Of a stretch of DNA of 64,000 nt, positions 10,814 to 23,526 are shown piece after piece. Source of the stretch: Xenoacremonium recifei (lineage: Eukaryota > Ascomycota > Sordariomycetes > Hypocreales > Nectriaceae); NCBI GenBank assembly GCA_012184525.1, contig WOFQ01000061.1, positions 124,001-188,000 of the forward strand, in the 5' to 3' direction. The stretch's first letter is position 1, and each line of letters starts with the position of its first letter. Both the position numbers and the translations under genes were made by a program. The notes under the pieces are model-generated. The model was not told the origin of the DNA, ran no database searches, and saw only the letters and a program-made list of their open reading frames with translations.

Positions 10814-12386
10814 ATGTCCCTGCGCTCACAGAATGCAAACACCATGGCAACCGTGCTCATTCGCGGGGCTTCAGAGTACGAAAAGGCGAGAAATCTCTAT
10901 TTCAATCAAGAGGAAACTGGGAGGTTCCCTATTGAGATACACACGGTCCGAACTGTGCAAGATGTTGTCGATGCCCTAAAGAGGGCTCAGGAGCTTGGAG
11001 TGACCGTTGGTGTTCGGTCAGGAGGTCATACCCCTTCTAAGCCGTCCCTGGTGGACAACGGTATCTTAATCGATTTGTCCGACCTGAATCGCGAGGTTAC
11101 ATTTGACTCTGAAACCAAAGAAGTTTGCTTTGGGCCTGCCGTCCGCGTGCATGAAGCATGGAAGGCTACAGACTCTCTGGGTAGATTCTTTCCTTTCGGA
11201 CATGCACCTGACGTGGCCCTCGGAGGGTTTTGTCTGGCGGGTGGGCAGGGCTTCTTCATGAGAAGCTGGGGTGCTACGGTCAAAGACTGGATTGTCAAAC
11301 TCGAAATTGTCGTGCCAAGCGGCGAGGTTATTGTCGCTAGTAAAACCCAGAATGAGGACCTTTTTTGGGCTGCTCGTGGTGCTGGCCAGGCTTTTTTTGG
11401 AGTAGTAACACGCATCTGGAGTCGAACTATCCCCAAAAAGAAGCTTTTCGGTCGTTCTTACACATTCGATGCCAGCCAACACTTCGAGTCGCTCGTCTCG
11501 TTTGCCTTCAGTCGGAATGACGAAATGCCCAAATCATTTACGGAGGCTGCGTTGTGCACACTTCATCCTGAACTCTTTCTTCCGGGCTCAACAGATGAGA
11601 GTGTACCTGAGTCTTCTCCCTTGCATCTACTTATAAACATTTCAGCTTATGCCGACAGTATATCCGAAGCTGAAAAGATGCTGGATGTCTGGGACCAGGT
11701 GCCCGATCAGCTCAAGAACTACTTGATAGGAAGTGTACCTGTCACGGAAGTCGACTGGGAAGAATTCTTCAAACTTCAGCATTTGTTGAATCCTCAGACT
11801 TCAGGCCAGAATTGGGGTATCAATAGCCTTCTTAATGACCCATCTGTTCCCCGTAACGAGGTAATGTCCCGGCGCAGTTGTGTGGTTTTATTGTTCCAAT
11901 CATCACTAAATGATTCTCATAACAGCTCATTTCAGCTATCAAACCAGCGATGTGTAATCTGCCTACAAGATCATCGTATGGATGTATCTACATGGCCGAT
12001 ACTTTGAATCCCGATGAGAGGGATAGTGTCTTCAGTCTACCCCAGCAATACTACATATCTACGTTCACTGGCTGGAAGGACCCTTCTCTACAACCTCGGA
12101 TCAGAGAGATCATGCGCCATTCATATCGAAGAGCAGAATCGGTAGCCTGCGGGATGTACATTGCCGACTTTGACCAGTCGTTATCTTCCAGTCATTCTTC
12201 TACCGTAAGTTGACCTGAATTTACTCTTTATCGTAAAATGCCAACAATTCCTATTAGATTCCTGTCTGGACGGAGTCGGCCAAGTCCAAGTTTATGCGCA
12301 TCAGGGAGAAATGGGATCCTCGTGAGCTATTCGGTGGATTCAAAGCCTTCGATGTTACCTCCATTAAGGGGGGCGTGAGGCTTTGA
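10814..12386 (+). CDS. FAD-linked oxidoreductase, berberine-bridge-enzyme-like
   Basis: Three exons: 10814..11860, 11926..12204, 12258..12386; 484 residues (a second ATG ten codons in is possible). The FAD-binding domain shows VGVRSGGHTP, whose histidine (about residue 72) is the usual 8-alpha flavin attachment site, then ALGGFCLAGGQGFFMRSWG. At the place where bicovalent members have a second attachment cysteine this protein reads GHAPDVALGG, with alanine, so a single covalent link is expected. The C-terminus (KWDPRELFGGFKAF) is the normal family end. Such enzymes oxidise sugars, alcohols, alkaloids or polyketides using oxygen. No signal peptide is apparent. It is divergent from the SDR, fitting a paired oxidation/reduction step. 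Confidence 0.86.
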
Positions 12387-12761
12387 CCATAAACAGGCTG
12401 TGAAGTAGACATGATCATGAATTTCCCGGCTTTTATTAATGTACCATTTTTTGCTATTGAAAAGATAATCTCAAAACGTGGATATCGAATCGAGAAGACT
12501 GGTCGATGAGAAGTGACTCGATTTAAGATTCAAGTTTCGCTTCATCCGAGAAGTAGTTCCATCGAAGCTAGGGAACTAATTTAAGGATATATTTAAGAAA
12601 AGCTTGGGTTGTTGGAAACAGATACGCATGATCAAGACAAATTATTCACGCTAGCGAGAATTCCACAGATTTCTAAATGATATATTTATTCCATCGCTTG
12701 GCTGCTGCTACTCTAATCGCACTTTTTCGACCTACAGACCAAGCATCTCCTGAAATTGATC
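12387..12761. other. Convergent intergenic region
   Basis: About 375 bp between the FAD oxidase and MFS stop codons; AT-rich, no supported gene. Confidence 0.4.
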
Positions 12762-14564
12762 TCACCGCGTTGCAACAGGATTGTCATCCAAGCCCAGCTT
12801 TACGAGGGGGTTATGATGGGCCCAGTAGAGACGATAACGCTTCCCATATACGTACATGGGGATTGTGAGTAAGATCAAGAATGCAGTGATGCCACCGATG
12901 ACATCAAAGACTTTGGCAGGACCTTCCGTGATGTACCACTCGATAATAAAGTTTGTGAGACTGATAGGTCTTAGGTTAGTGCCGTGTTCGAATTCTTATA
13001 TCATCAAACGATACGACTTACCCATAGAAGAAGAAATTCTTGAATGTAATATTCATAATAAAGATCTCCACGGCATGAGCAGGATGAGAGTCCAGCGCAT
13101 AGACCATAGTAGAACTTGCGGCTATACTCATGCCAAAAAGAGTAATGCCCCAGATCGTAGAGATCGTATAGACGGATTGCTGTGTGCTAATTGCATAACC
13201 AAAGCCGATCAAGCCTGCCACAGAGAAAGCACCGCCAATGCCCGTCATCGGGAGTCTGAACTCTGGTTCATAAACTCCCTTGTTCTTCTCTGTCATAGTC
13301 TTGATCAGAGGGTCATAAGTGAGAGTAAGAAACAATGTGGCGAGAGCGCCTCCAATAAGCGGCCCTGCAGACACATATCCAATGGTTGCTGAATCAAAGC
13401 TCCATGGAGGGGCAGCAAAAATAACACCTGCAAGAACTGACATGGCTACAAACCATGCCATAATCAAGCCTGACACGAGAATGTTATAGCTCGCGATAAC
13501 ATTCAGCATGATCAATATGCTTGCCAAGACCATGGACCAGAGCGATTGCTGCGTAAAGACGCCGTTGTACAGAGCAAGTTGACCCCAATATGAGCGAGGA
13601 GCAGGAGATATATTCGATTCAGACTCATCACGGTCAGAACCAGCCCGAACTTTCTCTTTATATTCGCCTGTCTCGGCATGGTCGACCTCTAGCGTCTTGT
13701 TCTCGCTTTCAGTGACATTGTCGCTTGAGACCAGCCTGTCGATGTTAAAGACAGCGGCACGATTGTAGGTAGTCTCCGGAACAAATAATATTACCATTAT
13801 GGTCTGGATGGCGACAAAAGGTAAGAGAATGTGAAAGTTGTATCGCCACCCGAGTTTGGAGGTGATGACGCCAGCAAGTACAGAAACACCATTGCTTAAG
13901 CTGCTGAGAAAGAAAATGACGAGAGCCGAATAGAAGCCGCGCTGGTGCACAAAGTATATGTCGGCTACCACAGACGAACAGAGCGATTCGTAGGCTGCGG
14001 CACCGACTCCTTGTAGGAGTCTGCCAGCGACCAGTGTCGGATAGTTTCCAGCAACTTCAGCGATTATGCAACCAGCCAAACCAATAATTGACGAGAAGAC
14101 GAACACGGGGCGTTTACCGAACTTGCGAGCGAGGGCGGATGCAAAGGGTGATACGGCTCCGATAGCAAGCAGCATATAGCCATTCAGTTTGGCGATCTCA
14201 GTGTACGAGCGTCCAAGATCTATGGCGACCTCGACGATTCCCGCGTTCAGGATTGGGGCCTGGTACAAGGGTCAGCTGAAGAAAGTATTGAAACTTTCGG
14301 CAGTGGTTTCCTTACTGGGATAACGCAGATGAACGATGTTCCCATAAGGATAATGGCAAAGACAATAGTTTTCTTCGTAGCAGACCAATTCAAAGGGTCG
14401 TTTACATCGTCGGAAGGTTGGGGCACAAGAACAATGTGAGAGTCCTTGTTTGATCCACGCTTCAGGTTTTCGTCAGTCTGTCCAGGAGCAGCTGCCGACT
14501 GATCCAGTATGACTGTACCAGGGACATGGTGGTCGCCCGGAGTATCCAAAATGCCCAAGCCCAT
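12762..14564 (-). CDS. MFS transporter (drug:H+ antiporter-like)
   Basis: Minus strand, exons 14564..14316, 14259..13022 and 12960..12762; 561 residues. The hydrophilic N-terminus ends in DVNDPLNWSATKK, the usual lead-in to helix 1 in fungal drug-type MFS proteins. Splicing gives TSFICVIPAPILNAGI. The helix-2/3 loop has ARKFGKRPVFV and helix 5 region GRLLQGVGAAAYES. A central acidic loop (about residues 270-330) separates the two six-helix halves. The short last exon supplies the end seen in this subfamily: FFFYG then GPAKVFDVIGG and GKRYRLYWAHHN. It probably exports or imports a metabolite of the neighbouring enzymes across the plasma membrane; divergent from the P450 with shared promoter. 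Confidence 0.86.
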
Positions 14565-15142
14565 TGTAGAAGTTGGGAGATTGTGTTCACACACGGCGAA
14601 TGATAAGGGGATTGAAGAGAGGAGAGTGCCAAGTATCGAGCTCCGATCAAGTGACTGGAGTGCAGATCTCAATAACTTCGCCAAGAGTGGGAGAAGGCAT
14701 GGTATTTCATGTTGTGTGTATACTCTGTATTGTTTAGCCTTGTGGTTAGTTATTCTCACTCTGCACTCAATGATTCTCCACATTGCCCTCGTCTAACTAG
14801 TGGCCGCGCTAGTCTTTGAGCTCTGGGGTATAAAATCCGAATTGGGACGTTACCAAGCTACGATTATGAACAAGCTTGCCGACATTCGACCACCTGACGC
14901 TACTCACAGCATCACAACCTCACTCTGCACTAGGATCTACCCCAGAGTTACAGAGTCTAGGCCTCTACGACCCCACATGAATTGGCGGAGACCCCATCAT
15001 CTCTAACATTCTCTCCCCCGCAAAAATTGCTTTTAACCCCAGACCAGCTATACTCTGGCAGTAAATGCCAGCTTGGATCTCAATATTCCACCTCTGTCTC
15101 ACAAAACGGGTGCAGAAAATTATTCAATGGTATATCGAGATC
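14565..15142. promoter_or_regulatory. Divergent MFS/P450 promoter with TGGGGTA and TACCCCA sites
   Basis: About 580 bp. TGGGGTA at 14824-14830 overlaps a TATAAAA at 14829-14835; TACCCCA is at 14938-14944, and GACCCCA at about 14969 and 14990 and AACCCCA at about 15035 follow. The same core is found upstream of the SDR/FAD-oxidase pair and the esterase, which supports shared control. No small gene recognised. Confidence 0.45.
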
Positions 15143-16992
15143 ATGAGGGTCGAAGAAATGAGTTTGGCAGTCACCAACTATTCAACCGTTGCCTTTCTAT
15201 TGGGCGGTCTCCTATTGGCTTTCATAGCCCAGACCTTGTTGGCAGCTTTCTTTTCGTCACTCAAGCATGTTCCTGGCCCCATCTCAGCCAGGATTTCGCG
15301 TTTATGGTACCTTAAACACGTAGCTCGCGGAACCTTTCACGACACGAACATTGAATTGCATCGCAAATATGGTAGGAAAACTTTCATCGCAATATCTCCC
15401 GGCTTATCTCGAATGTGGCTGATATACGAGATGGAAAGGCCCTGTGGTCCGAATCGCTCCGAACCAATACAGTTTGGATGACCCAACTGCCATGAAAGCG
15501 GTATATGGCATTGGCAAACCCTTTGTTAAGGTAATGAGTGACACTCACCATCATGAACAATTAGATATGCTAACATGACCTTCAGTCATCATGGTATAAA
15601 GCCTCAAGCGATCCCAATGCTGCCTTCCCAGATCTCTTTACGGACCGAGATCCAGTCAGGCATTCAGCCAATAGGCGTTTGGTGGCTAATCTATACTCTA
15701 CGACATCCCTCCGAGCTATGGAGAGTAGCGTCGACGAATGTATTGACTTGTTTGTCATGCAGTTGTCGAAACTAAGCCAGAACAGAGAGGCTTTTGATTT
15801 GCAGTTTTGGATGCAATGTTATGCGTTCGATGTTATCGGGCAAATTACGGTCAGCTCCCTTTCCGTCCCGTGTCGTTCCGCCACAACTAATTTCTACTTC
15901 AGGTAGGGCGGCGTATGGGCTTTCTTGATAATGGGCGCGATGAAGGGAATATATTTGGCAACTTGCATGATTACCTCAAGTATTGTGCCGTAATTGGTGT
16001 CTTTAATGAGGCCCATGGGGTGTTATCTTCTATCATGAGCAAGCTACCTGCTAATGGCATCGCGCACGTCGCCCAATTCACCCAAAATTGTATCGAAGCT
16101 GGCCAGAAGCGACGGGTGACTGAGAAGGAGCATGGCGAGGATTTCTTGTCCAAGTCCTTGGACCTACATGAAGCGAACCCCCAGAAGTTCCCCAAAGCAG
16201 CAGTTCAGACGCTGTGTCTGACAAACTTTGGGGCCGGGTCTGACACTACCTCGATATCACTTTGCGCAATCCTTCTCAATATCTTCCGTCGCCCCGACAT
16301 CACGGCAAAGGTATAGAACACTCTGAAAGACGTCATTAGTCGTGAGAAGAAGCTGACGTCCGAGATATTAGTTACGTGATGAGATCGAGGCCAAATTGAC
16401 GGAGTTGGGAAGCAGCAGGATACCCTTCAAGGACACCCAAAATATGCCCTATCTCCAGGCGTGCATCAAAGAAGGTTTACGACTGCACCCAGCAACAGGC
16501 CTCCCTCTGGCAAGGGTGGTGCCCGAGGGTGGTGTGACAATTAAGGAATTTTTCCTTCCCCCGGGAGTAAGTCTGCCCTTTTTTCCCTGTGAGAATTCAA
16601 GATCCTGACTCCTGAGTAGACTGTCATTGGCATCAATTCCTGGGTTGCTCACAGAAACCCTGAAATCTTTGGATCTGACGCGGACGAGTTCAAGCCCAGC
16701 AGATGGTTAACTCAGGATAAAGCAAACCTCGCATTGATGGAGTCATATTGGATCCCAGTGAGTGTCTTCTACCCAATTTGCATTCTTGGCAACAGGACTC
16801 AATGATTCCTAGTTCGGCGCCGGATCACGGACGTGCATTGGCAAAAATATCAGTCTTCTCGAGATCAACAAGCTTATCCCCGTGCTTGTTAAGAACTTCG
16901 ATTTCTCACTAGACGAAAGTGCCAATATAAGATTTGAGAACTTTTGGTTGGTGAAGCAGAAAGGCGTGATTTGTAGAGTCGAATCCAGATAG
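15143..16992 (+). CDS. Cytochrome P450, pisatin-demethylase-like (CYP57-type)
   Basis: Seven exons: 15143..15371, 15439..15530, 15586..15849, 15903..16310, 16372..16566, 16620..16757, 16813..16992; 501 residues from the ATG at 15143 (15065 and 15158 are alternatives). An N-terminal membrane anchor (VAFLLGGLLLAFIAQTLLAAFF) precedes the proline hinge HVPGP. Other marks are HRKYGPVVRIAPN, the CYP57-like DVIGQITVGRRMGFLDNGRD, the I-helix FGAGSDTTS, the ExxR motif EGLR, and the heme loop FGAGSRTCIG with Cys450. Members of this group demethylate or hydroxylate plant phytoalexins and other phenolics at the ER membrane. With the esterases, SDR and FAD oxidase it suggests detoxification or breakdown of a plant compound. 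Confidence 0.88.
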
Positions 16993-17180
16993 AAGAAATA
17001 AACCAACGGCGCTTTCTAGCGGCTGACTGGCCTCAAGTCCATCAATCGCACCTACCCTATAGCTGCTTCCGCGACCGCCGTTTTCGCAGTGGACACGGTC
17101 TCCAATCCAATCCAATCCAGTCCAATCCAACCAGCCTAACCTAAGCCAAGTTTCGTGCTCTCGCAACCACCATCGCCAAC

Positions 17181-18514
17181 ATGGCCCTTCTCAATCCCAA
17201 CGCCCGCCCCCTAACATCCCTCCTCGCTCTCTTCACAGCATGGAAATCTTTCCTCCTCACTATCGCGCTCGGTGGCGCAGCCCTAGGCCCTGACTATGAC
17301 ACCTCCACATCGCTCTTCTTCCAGCACACATATGGTGACGATGCCGCCACGCACCCTTCGACGCTGGCGTTGCGCCTCACGCGATGGGACGCGCTGTACT
17401 ATATGAGCTCGTCACATCGTGGCGGCTATGTGTATGAGCAGGAGTGGGCGTTTGGCATGGGCATGCCGCTGGTGGTGCGCGCCGCGTCAAGCGTGCTTGG
17501 AGTTCCTGAACCCGACATTGCAATCGCGTTCGCTCACGTGTCTCATCTCGCGGCCGTATTCCTGCTTTATTGGCTCACAATCGTTGTGTGTCGGGATCGA
17601 AAATTGGCGTTTCTAACCTCATGTGTACACACTCTGTCGCCAGGTGGCGTGTTTCTCTCCTCACCCAATGCCGAGAGCCCGTTCTCTGCTCTGTCATTTC
17701 TGGCGAATCTGCTCTTTGCTTTGAGCCTCAACGCTGGGTCTCTGTCGCCACGGCGGAATATCGCTCTCGTAACCTCAGGGTTAGTATTTGGGTTTTCCAT
17801 ACCTTTCCGCAGCAATGGCATCTTTGGTGGCATTCTCTTCGCAGTCGAGGCCATCAGGTGCGGAGTGCTTTTCTTGCAGGGCCCAAGTCTCTCAAGGCTA
17901 CTCAGCATGGTAGCTCCTGTCCTGGGAGGCATTTTCGTCGGCGCTGGACTTGCTGTGCCGCAGTTCATAGCATGGCAGAGATACTGCACCTCGGACCTAC
18001 GTCGTCCGTGGTGTGATGAGCTCCTCCCGAGCATCTATACCTTTGTGCAATCCGAATACTGGTAAGCTGCTTCTTTCATTCCTGAGTCCTCGTTCCAAGT
18101 CTCACTTAGTCTCAAAGGAATGTCGGCTTCCTCCGTTACTGGACGCCAAACCAAATCCCGATGTTCTTGCTTGCAGCCCCGATGCTCGCAATCTTGCTCA
18201 AATCTGGTATCGATGTTCTTCGAGAGCCATCGCAGGGTCTAAGACTCATGGCTCCGGGCACAAATGGGCAATCTCGCCTCTTTGTTCGCACGCTGGCAGC
18301 AACCCAGGCGTTGTTGGCCGTTTTAGCAATCACGAACTACCACGTCCAGATTATCTCCCGTATAAGTTCCGCGTATCCACTCTGGTGCTGGTGGGTGGCC
18401 AGCTGCATGATGGATAAAACGAGGCAAAGAATGGGCTATGGGATTGTCGTATTCATTGCCATGTACGCTGGTATCCAGGGGGGGCTGTTTGCATCGTTTC
18501 TCCCTCCTGCATAA
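17181..18514 (+). CDS. GPI18: GPI mannosyltransferase 2 (PIG-V family)
   Basis: Two exons, 17181..18061 and 18118..18514; 425 residues. The protein is a polytopic membrane enzyme. It shows the PIG-V hallmarks: RLTRWDALYY with the conserved aspartate in the first luminal loop, EWAFGMGMP, then LSPGGVFLSSPNAESPFS and FSIPFRSNG, and after the intron NVGFLRYWTPNQIPMF. PIG-V adds the second mannose to the glycosylphosphatidylinositol precursor in the ER lumen, needed for GPI-anchored cell-wall proteins. This is a single-copy core gene with GC-rich coding sequence unlike the accessory genes around it, and so marks a conserved anchor for synteny. It starts 190 bp after the P450 stop. Confidence 0.9.
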
Positions 18515-18796
18515 ACAGCATTCTGGTCTGGAAGCTTCTTCCCTTGTTCCATACACTAATGCATTATAAGTTCATATACCCAGATAGATTCGAGATGCCA
18601 GCGTACGATAAACAAAGCAAATTCGTTAAAACCGATTCATAAATGAGGCATTGAGGCATTATTGATATTTAGCAGTACAAAACTCCCCTGTGCAGGATTT
18701 ATCTACGGTATCATTCTAGTCTACGTCTATGTCCGGAAGACGCCTTTGTTAGGCTGTATCAATTTCTAATTCCCTTGTCCATATTCCCTCGTCCAT

Positions 18797-21700
18797 CTAC
18801 CTGCTCTTCACGAAGAGCTTCTTAACGCCATTAAATCCCATTCCAAACACCGTCAACACCAGGCCGAAGCCAAGATTCCACCGCTTGACGCGCACGGTAT
18901 AGATGAAGAAATACACGAGCCTATTGTCAATGTGTTAGCCATGCACAATAGTTCAGCACCCACCGGTGCAATTTTATGGAAGATGTCAAGTACGGAAGAG
19001 ACTTACGCCCAGTTAGAAAAGCAAAAGGCCAAGAAGATTCCGAAGTCTCGCCACTTCTGGCTCGGCTCAATGTTCAAGCTTGCCAGGTACTCATTCCCGC
19101 TCGCGTACGGGCAGTATAAGCAGCCGGCAGTGGCATCCGGGTTCATCAGGTAACCCTGACCAGCCTCCTTCACGAACGCCGCCGCAAACTGCCCACACGT
19201 TTGCGCGGCTGGAGGGTCGAAGCGAGCAGCCTCAGAATCAGCACAAGACACTGGCTGGTCCTTCATTATGGCGGCCAGGACACCAGCAACCCAGTAGGTG
19301 CTGGGGTTTAGGTAGTATAGCCAGTACTTCCAGAAGACATTGAGCTGCGCATAAGGCACCACAACGCCGTTGAAGAGAGAAAATATGACAAGGAAAAATG
19401 GTAGCACGTTGCTAATGACTGTGAAGCTGGGGGCGAAGGCACAGATCCACTGGCCCCAGCTAGACTGGAACAAGAAGAAAAGCATTGTCATGAGAAAGAC
19501 GTATCCCGCCGTTGACGAGTCGTACGGCAGGCCGGCAGGGTAATACCACAACACCCAGTAGATGAGGGCGCTGATGATGGAATGGGGGATCTCGGCGAGA
19601 ACAGACGCCGTGCAGAAGGCCACCCAGCCGTAAATGCGGGAAGGGTGTTCGCGAACCTCCCAAAGGGCGCGGCTCTGGTAGAAGTTAGGGAGAACAGCGT
19701 TGAGCACCGTGGGCGGAATCATGATGATGAGGAAGACGGTGAACATGCGGTTCTGCATGTCCGAGATGGTGTTTCCAAGCTGCCAGAAGGTGAAGCCGTT
19801 GAAGATGCCGATGATGACCGCGGTAAAGAGCATGCCGTAGACGTACGAAGGACTACGCCACTGATGGATGAACATCCGCTTCGTCAGCGCGGCAATCTGT
19901 AGAAGCACAGGCGCGGCGAATTCATGCTGAGATGTCTTGGGTGCTGCTTCCACTTGGCTTCGTTCAGCCTTGTACTGGTCCATTTCCCGGATAAGCTCCT
20001 GATAGTTCTCCGAGTTGAGCCACTCCTGGTTCCAGTTGATGCGCTTGCCCTTGGCTGCTGTCTCGAGAATGAACTCGGCTGGGTTCTTGCCGGGCGGGCA
20101 GTCGACGCCACGGTCTGCAAAGTACTTGATCACCTCGCTGCCGTTCTCGCCGACAGGGCCGAAGTAGAACACATTGCCGCCGGGGTTGAGCGCAAGGATC
20201 TTGTCGAACTGTTGGATGAGGTCGGCCGATGGCTGGTGGATGGTGCAGACAATGGCCTGTCCAGCCGCACAGAGCTTCCTGAGGAATCTCACGATGGAGT
20301 AGGCCGACTGCGAATCCAGACCACTGGTCGGCTCATCGAGGAACAACAGGAGAGAAGGCTTGGCCGCCAGCTCCACGCCGATGGTCAGGCGCTTCTTTTG
20401 CTCGACACCCAGTGACATGATAACCGCATCCTCGACATCGTGGAGCTCAAGGAGGTCCATAATCTTATCAACGTACTCAAGCTTCTCCTGTCGCGGGGTC
20501 TCCCGTCTTTGGCGAAGTAGAGCTGAAAACTCCAGAGCTTCCCGCACAGTCGCAGTCTCATCGTGGAGATCCATCTGCTCAACGAATCCGGTGCCTCGTT
20601 GAAACTCGACGCCTAAAGGCTTGCCATCGACGAGCATCTCTCCAGACACAACACCGACGGTTTGACGTTGCGAAAGCGTCTGCAGAAGCGTCGTCTTTCC
20701 CGCACCGCTCGCACCCATTAGAGCAACCATGACTCCTGGCTTTGCATAACCGCGGACGTTGTTGAGTAGTCGCTTGGGGCCATCCGCAGTTGGAACAGTG
20801 TAACAGAGGTCCTCCCATGTGAAGATGGACTCGCTTCTCTCGAGTTCTCTGAGAGCCTCATCCTGCGTGCGCGTGCGCTCAACCAGGTCATTGGGTGAAT
20901 TATCGTCGGTCTTACCTCCCTTCTCCTCGTCAGTCGTTCCAGCAAACTTGACCTGCTTCTTCATCTTCTTGGATGGCTTGTAAACCAAGGCACCTCCGCC
21001 CGAACGGTAGAAGTCGAGCGCCTCAGTTGCAGCGACGGTTAGAGCGATGTAGAAGACTATGAAAGCAACCACGATGCCAAAGTTTCGCCACAAGTGCGAC
21101 CTGCTGTACTCGTATTGCGCATTGACATATACATCGCCAGACACCCCCGAGCCGCCGGGCACGGCTCCCGCAATGGCGCAACCTTGGTTTGCAAGTTGGA
21201 TGCCTGGTCCCTGGGGCACAAGTTGACTTGGAGCGCATTCCATGATTCGGTCGTGAAATTCGTTCGTTAGGACGGCCTCGTAGGAGTAGGCAATCTACGA
21301 GTTGTCAGTTGTAAGCTCAAAGAAAAGAGGTGCATTTATGTGCGATCAACATACCGGGTTGATGTAGTAAATCCATCCAAACCAGATCTTATGCCCAATG
21401 AGTATTGGCTTAGTTATGACGTATCCAGTGAAGATGACGAGCAGGTTCAGTGCAAGCCCAGAGAAGCGGACAGCGTCATCTATCGTCGGCGACATGGCAG
21501 CCAGCATTCGGTACAGAGAGGTAACGCAGAAGGTGTTGACGTAGATAAACAGCAGGTAGATGAAGAATTTACCAGCATCCAGGTCGAGATTTGTCATGAA
21601 ATACATGATGAGGCCGAAAAAGACGACCTGGAGCGCCAACATGGGAACATCTGCCAGCACACGGGCGAGGTTGACAGCACTGGGTCGGTAGAAGGCGAAT

Positions 21701-23526
21701 GACTTGTGGCGAGCAATGATATTCCGCCCAGACACAGCCTTCATAAGCTCTGAAAGCTGCAGCCAGCCGAGGAAGACAATCGAAAAGAAGACCACACCGC
21801 CGCGGAGGAAGGCTCCGGCGGTGTTCGAGGGGCTATTGTAGAAGAGGGAGCCGACAATGAGACCGTTGCTGATAATGATGAAGAACTTTGTGTACAGCGA
21901 CGTCTTGTCGCCCCAGATGAGCCAGAACTCGCGCCGCGTGCAGGCCAGGATCTGCTTCCACATGCTGACGGTGTAGTTGGAGTGCTTGGCAACAGTGCGC
22001 GACTTCTGCTCTCGAACCGACTCCTGGAACTTGCGTGTGTCCGCACAGTCAGTTTCTTTCAAATAGCGTTCAAAGTCGGCGACGTCAGCAAGGACCTTCT
22101 TAAATGCATCGCTCGCTCGGAAAGCCTTCTCTAGATCCTCGGCGGTCTTCGGGGCGCGGTCTTCCCAACCATTTCTGAACTGTCGTGCGTTGATATCACA
22201 AATAGAAGTCAGAAAGTCGGCTGTGGTCTGTCGAGGGGGCGCATAGAAGCCCAGGTCCTCAAAGTACTTCCGTGCGTCGCTCGCAGGACCTTGATAGAGC
22301 ATGCGGCCTTGATCGATCACAAGAACCTTGTCCATGAGTTGATAGATACCCTCACCAGCCTGATACAAGGTAGTGATGGTGGTTCTATCCGACACGTCGG
22401 TCATGATGCGAAGAGATTTGGCGTAGTCCAGGGCTGTGGATGCATCCAGGCCTCGTGTCGAGTTATCCCAGCAGGCGACGGTGCTCTTGGTCGCGAGAGT
22501 CTCCGCGATGCTGACACGCTTGCGCTCACCGCCCGACACACCGCGAACGTATTCGTTGCCGACAAGAGTGTCCCGCGTGTGCGATATGCCGAACATCTTC
22601 ATCAGCGCGTCCACGATGAGCTCGACATCCCCTCGGACGTGCTTCCTGGTTTTGTTCAGTAACGAGAATTTCAGTGTCTGCCACACAGTCAAGTTGGGCA
22701 AATGCTGGTCGTCCTCCATGTTATAAACGACTTCACCACGGTACCGCTTGGCTACTTCTTCAGCGGAGATACCACCGTAGGTCACATCGCCCGTCACCTC
22801 GGCGTACGACTCTCGGTTGTTGGCAATGACCTTGAGGAATGTGCTGCACCCGCTACCAGGCCGGCCGAGCACAAGCATCATCTCGCCGTGGCGAACAACT
22901 CCAGTGAAGTCGTGGATGAGCGTGCGCAGCTCACCGTGGTTACCGAAGCGCAACATTGGTATCCAATTGGAAAGGATTCTGTACAAATCCGGGCCAAAGG
23001 TCCCTCTTATCGCGTCGGGCAGCGTCTTGACAAAGGTGGCACCGCTGCCGATCCCTTTGACGGTGAGGTTCTTGTACACCACTCCAACCTTTTTAGCCGA
23101 TTCGCCGGTCTCGGTGCGCTTCTCGAGATGACCCTCGCGCATGAACTGCTCGAGCTTGAACTCGCCCTCGTCTTCCGGTGAGCCGAGAGTGTCGTCGTCG
23201 TCGTCTTCATCCTCAACCTCACTACCAGCCTCTCTGCTCTTCGCATCAGCTCTACTGGCTCGCCTGTGACTCTTCTGTGACGTTATCTTGAAGATGTGAC
23301 TTTTCCGAGAGCGCGCGTCAGACTTCTGGGAGGGCGGGCGAACACTGCTCATGCGGCTAAGTTCGCGCTGTAGTTCCTCGAACTCCTCCATAGCAGCGTG
23401 CTGGCTGACCGGGCCGCCAACATCGCGCTCTCCCCAAGTGCCGTCGATAGCAGAAGCATTGTCTGGGCTGGGAGAGCCACCCTGAGACTCCGGAGACGGT
23501 TCCTGAGTCTCGTCACGGTTGTGCAT
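18797..23526 (-). CDS. PDR-type ABC transporter (full-length, ABCG)
   Basis: Minus strand, exons 23526..21355, 21294..19007 and 18920..18797; 1527 residues, the usual size of fungal pleiotropic drug resistance pumps. Order is NBD1-TMD1-NBD2-TMD2. NBD1 has the degenerate Walker A GRPGSGCST and Walker B CWDNSTRGLD with signature VSGGERKRVS; NBD2 has a canonical GASGAGKTT but a degenerate signature LGVEQKKRLT, the known asymmetry of this family. Acidic, serine-rich N-terminus. The intron at 21295..21354 joins YYINP to IAYSYEAVLTNEFHDR. The last 42 residues sit on a small exon ending FVKSR. Start is the first ATG (MHNRDETQ). Acts at the plasma membrane exporting drugs or secondary metabolites; convergent with GPI18. 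Confidence 0.92.

Noticed and set aside
19582..23181. Several plus-strand open frames of 100-163 codons opposite the ABC transporter
   Set aside because: They are antisense shadows of a high-GC gene whose minus-strand reading shows full ABC-transporter motifs; their own composition is low-information and they match no family.
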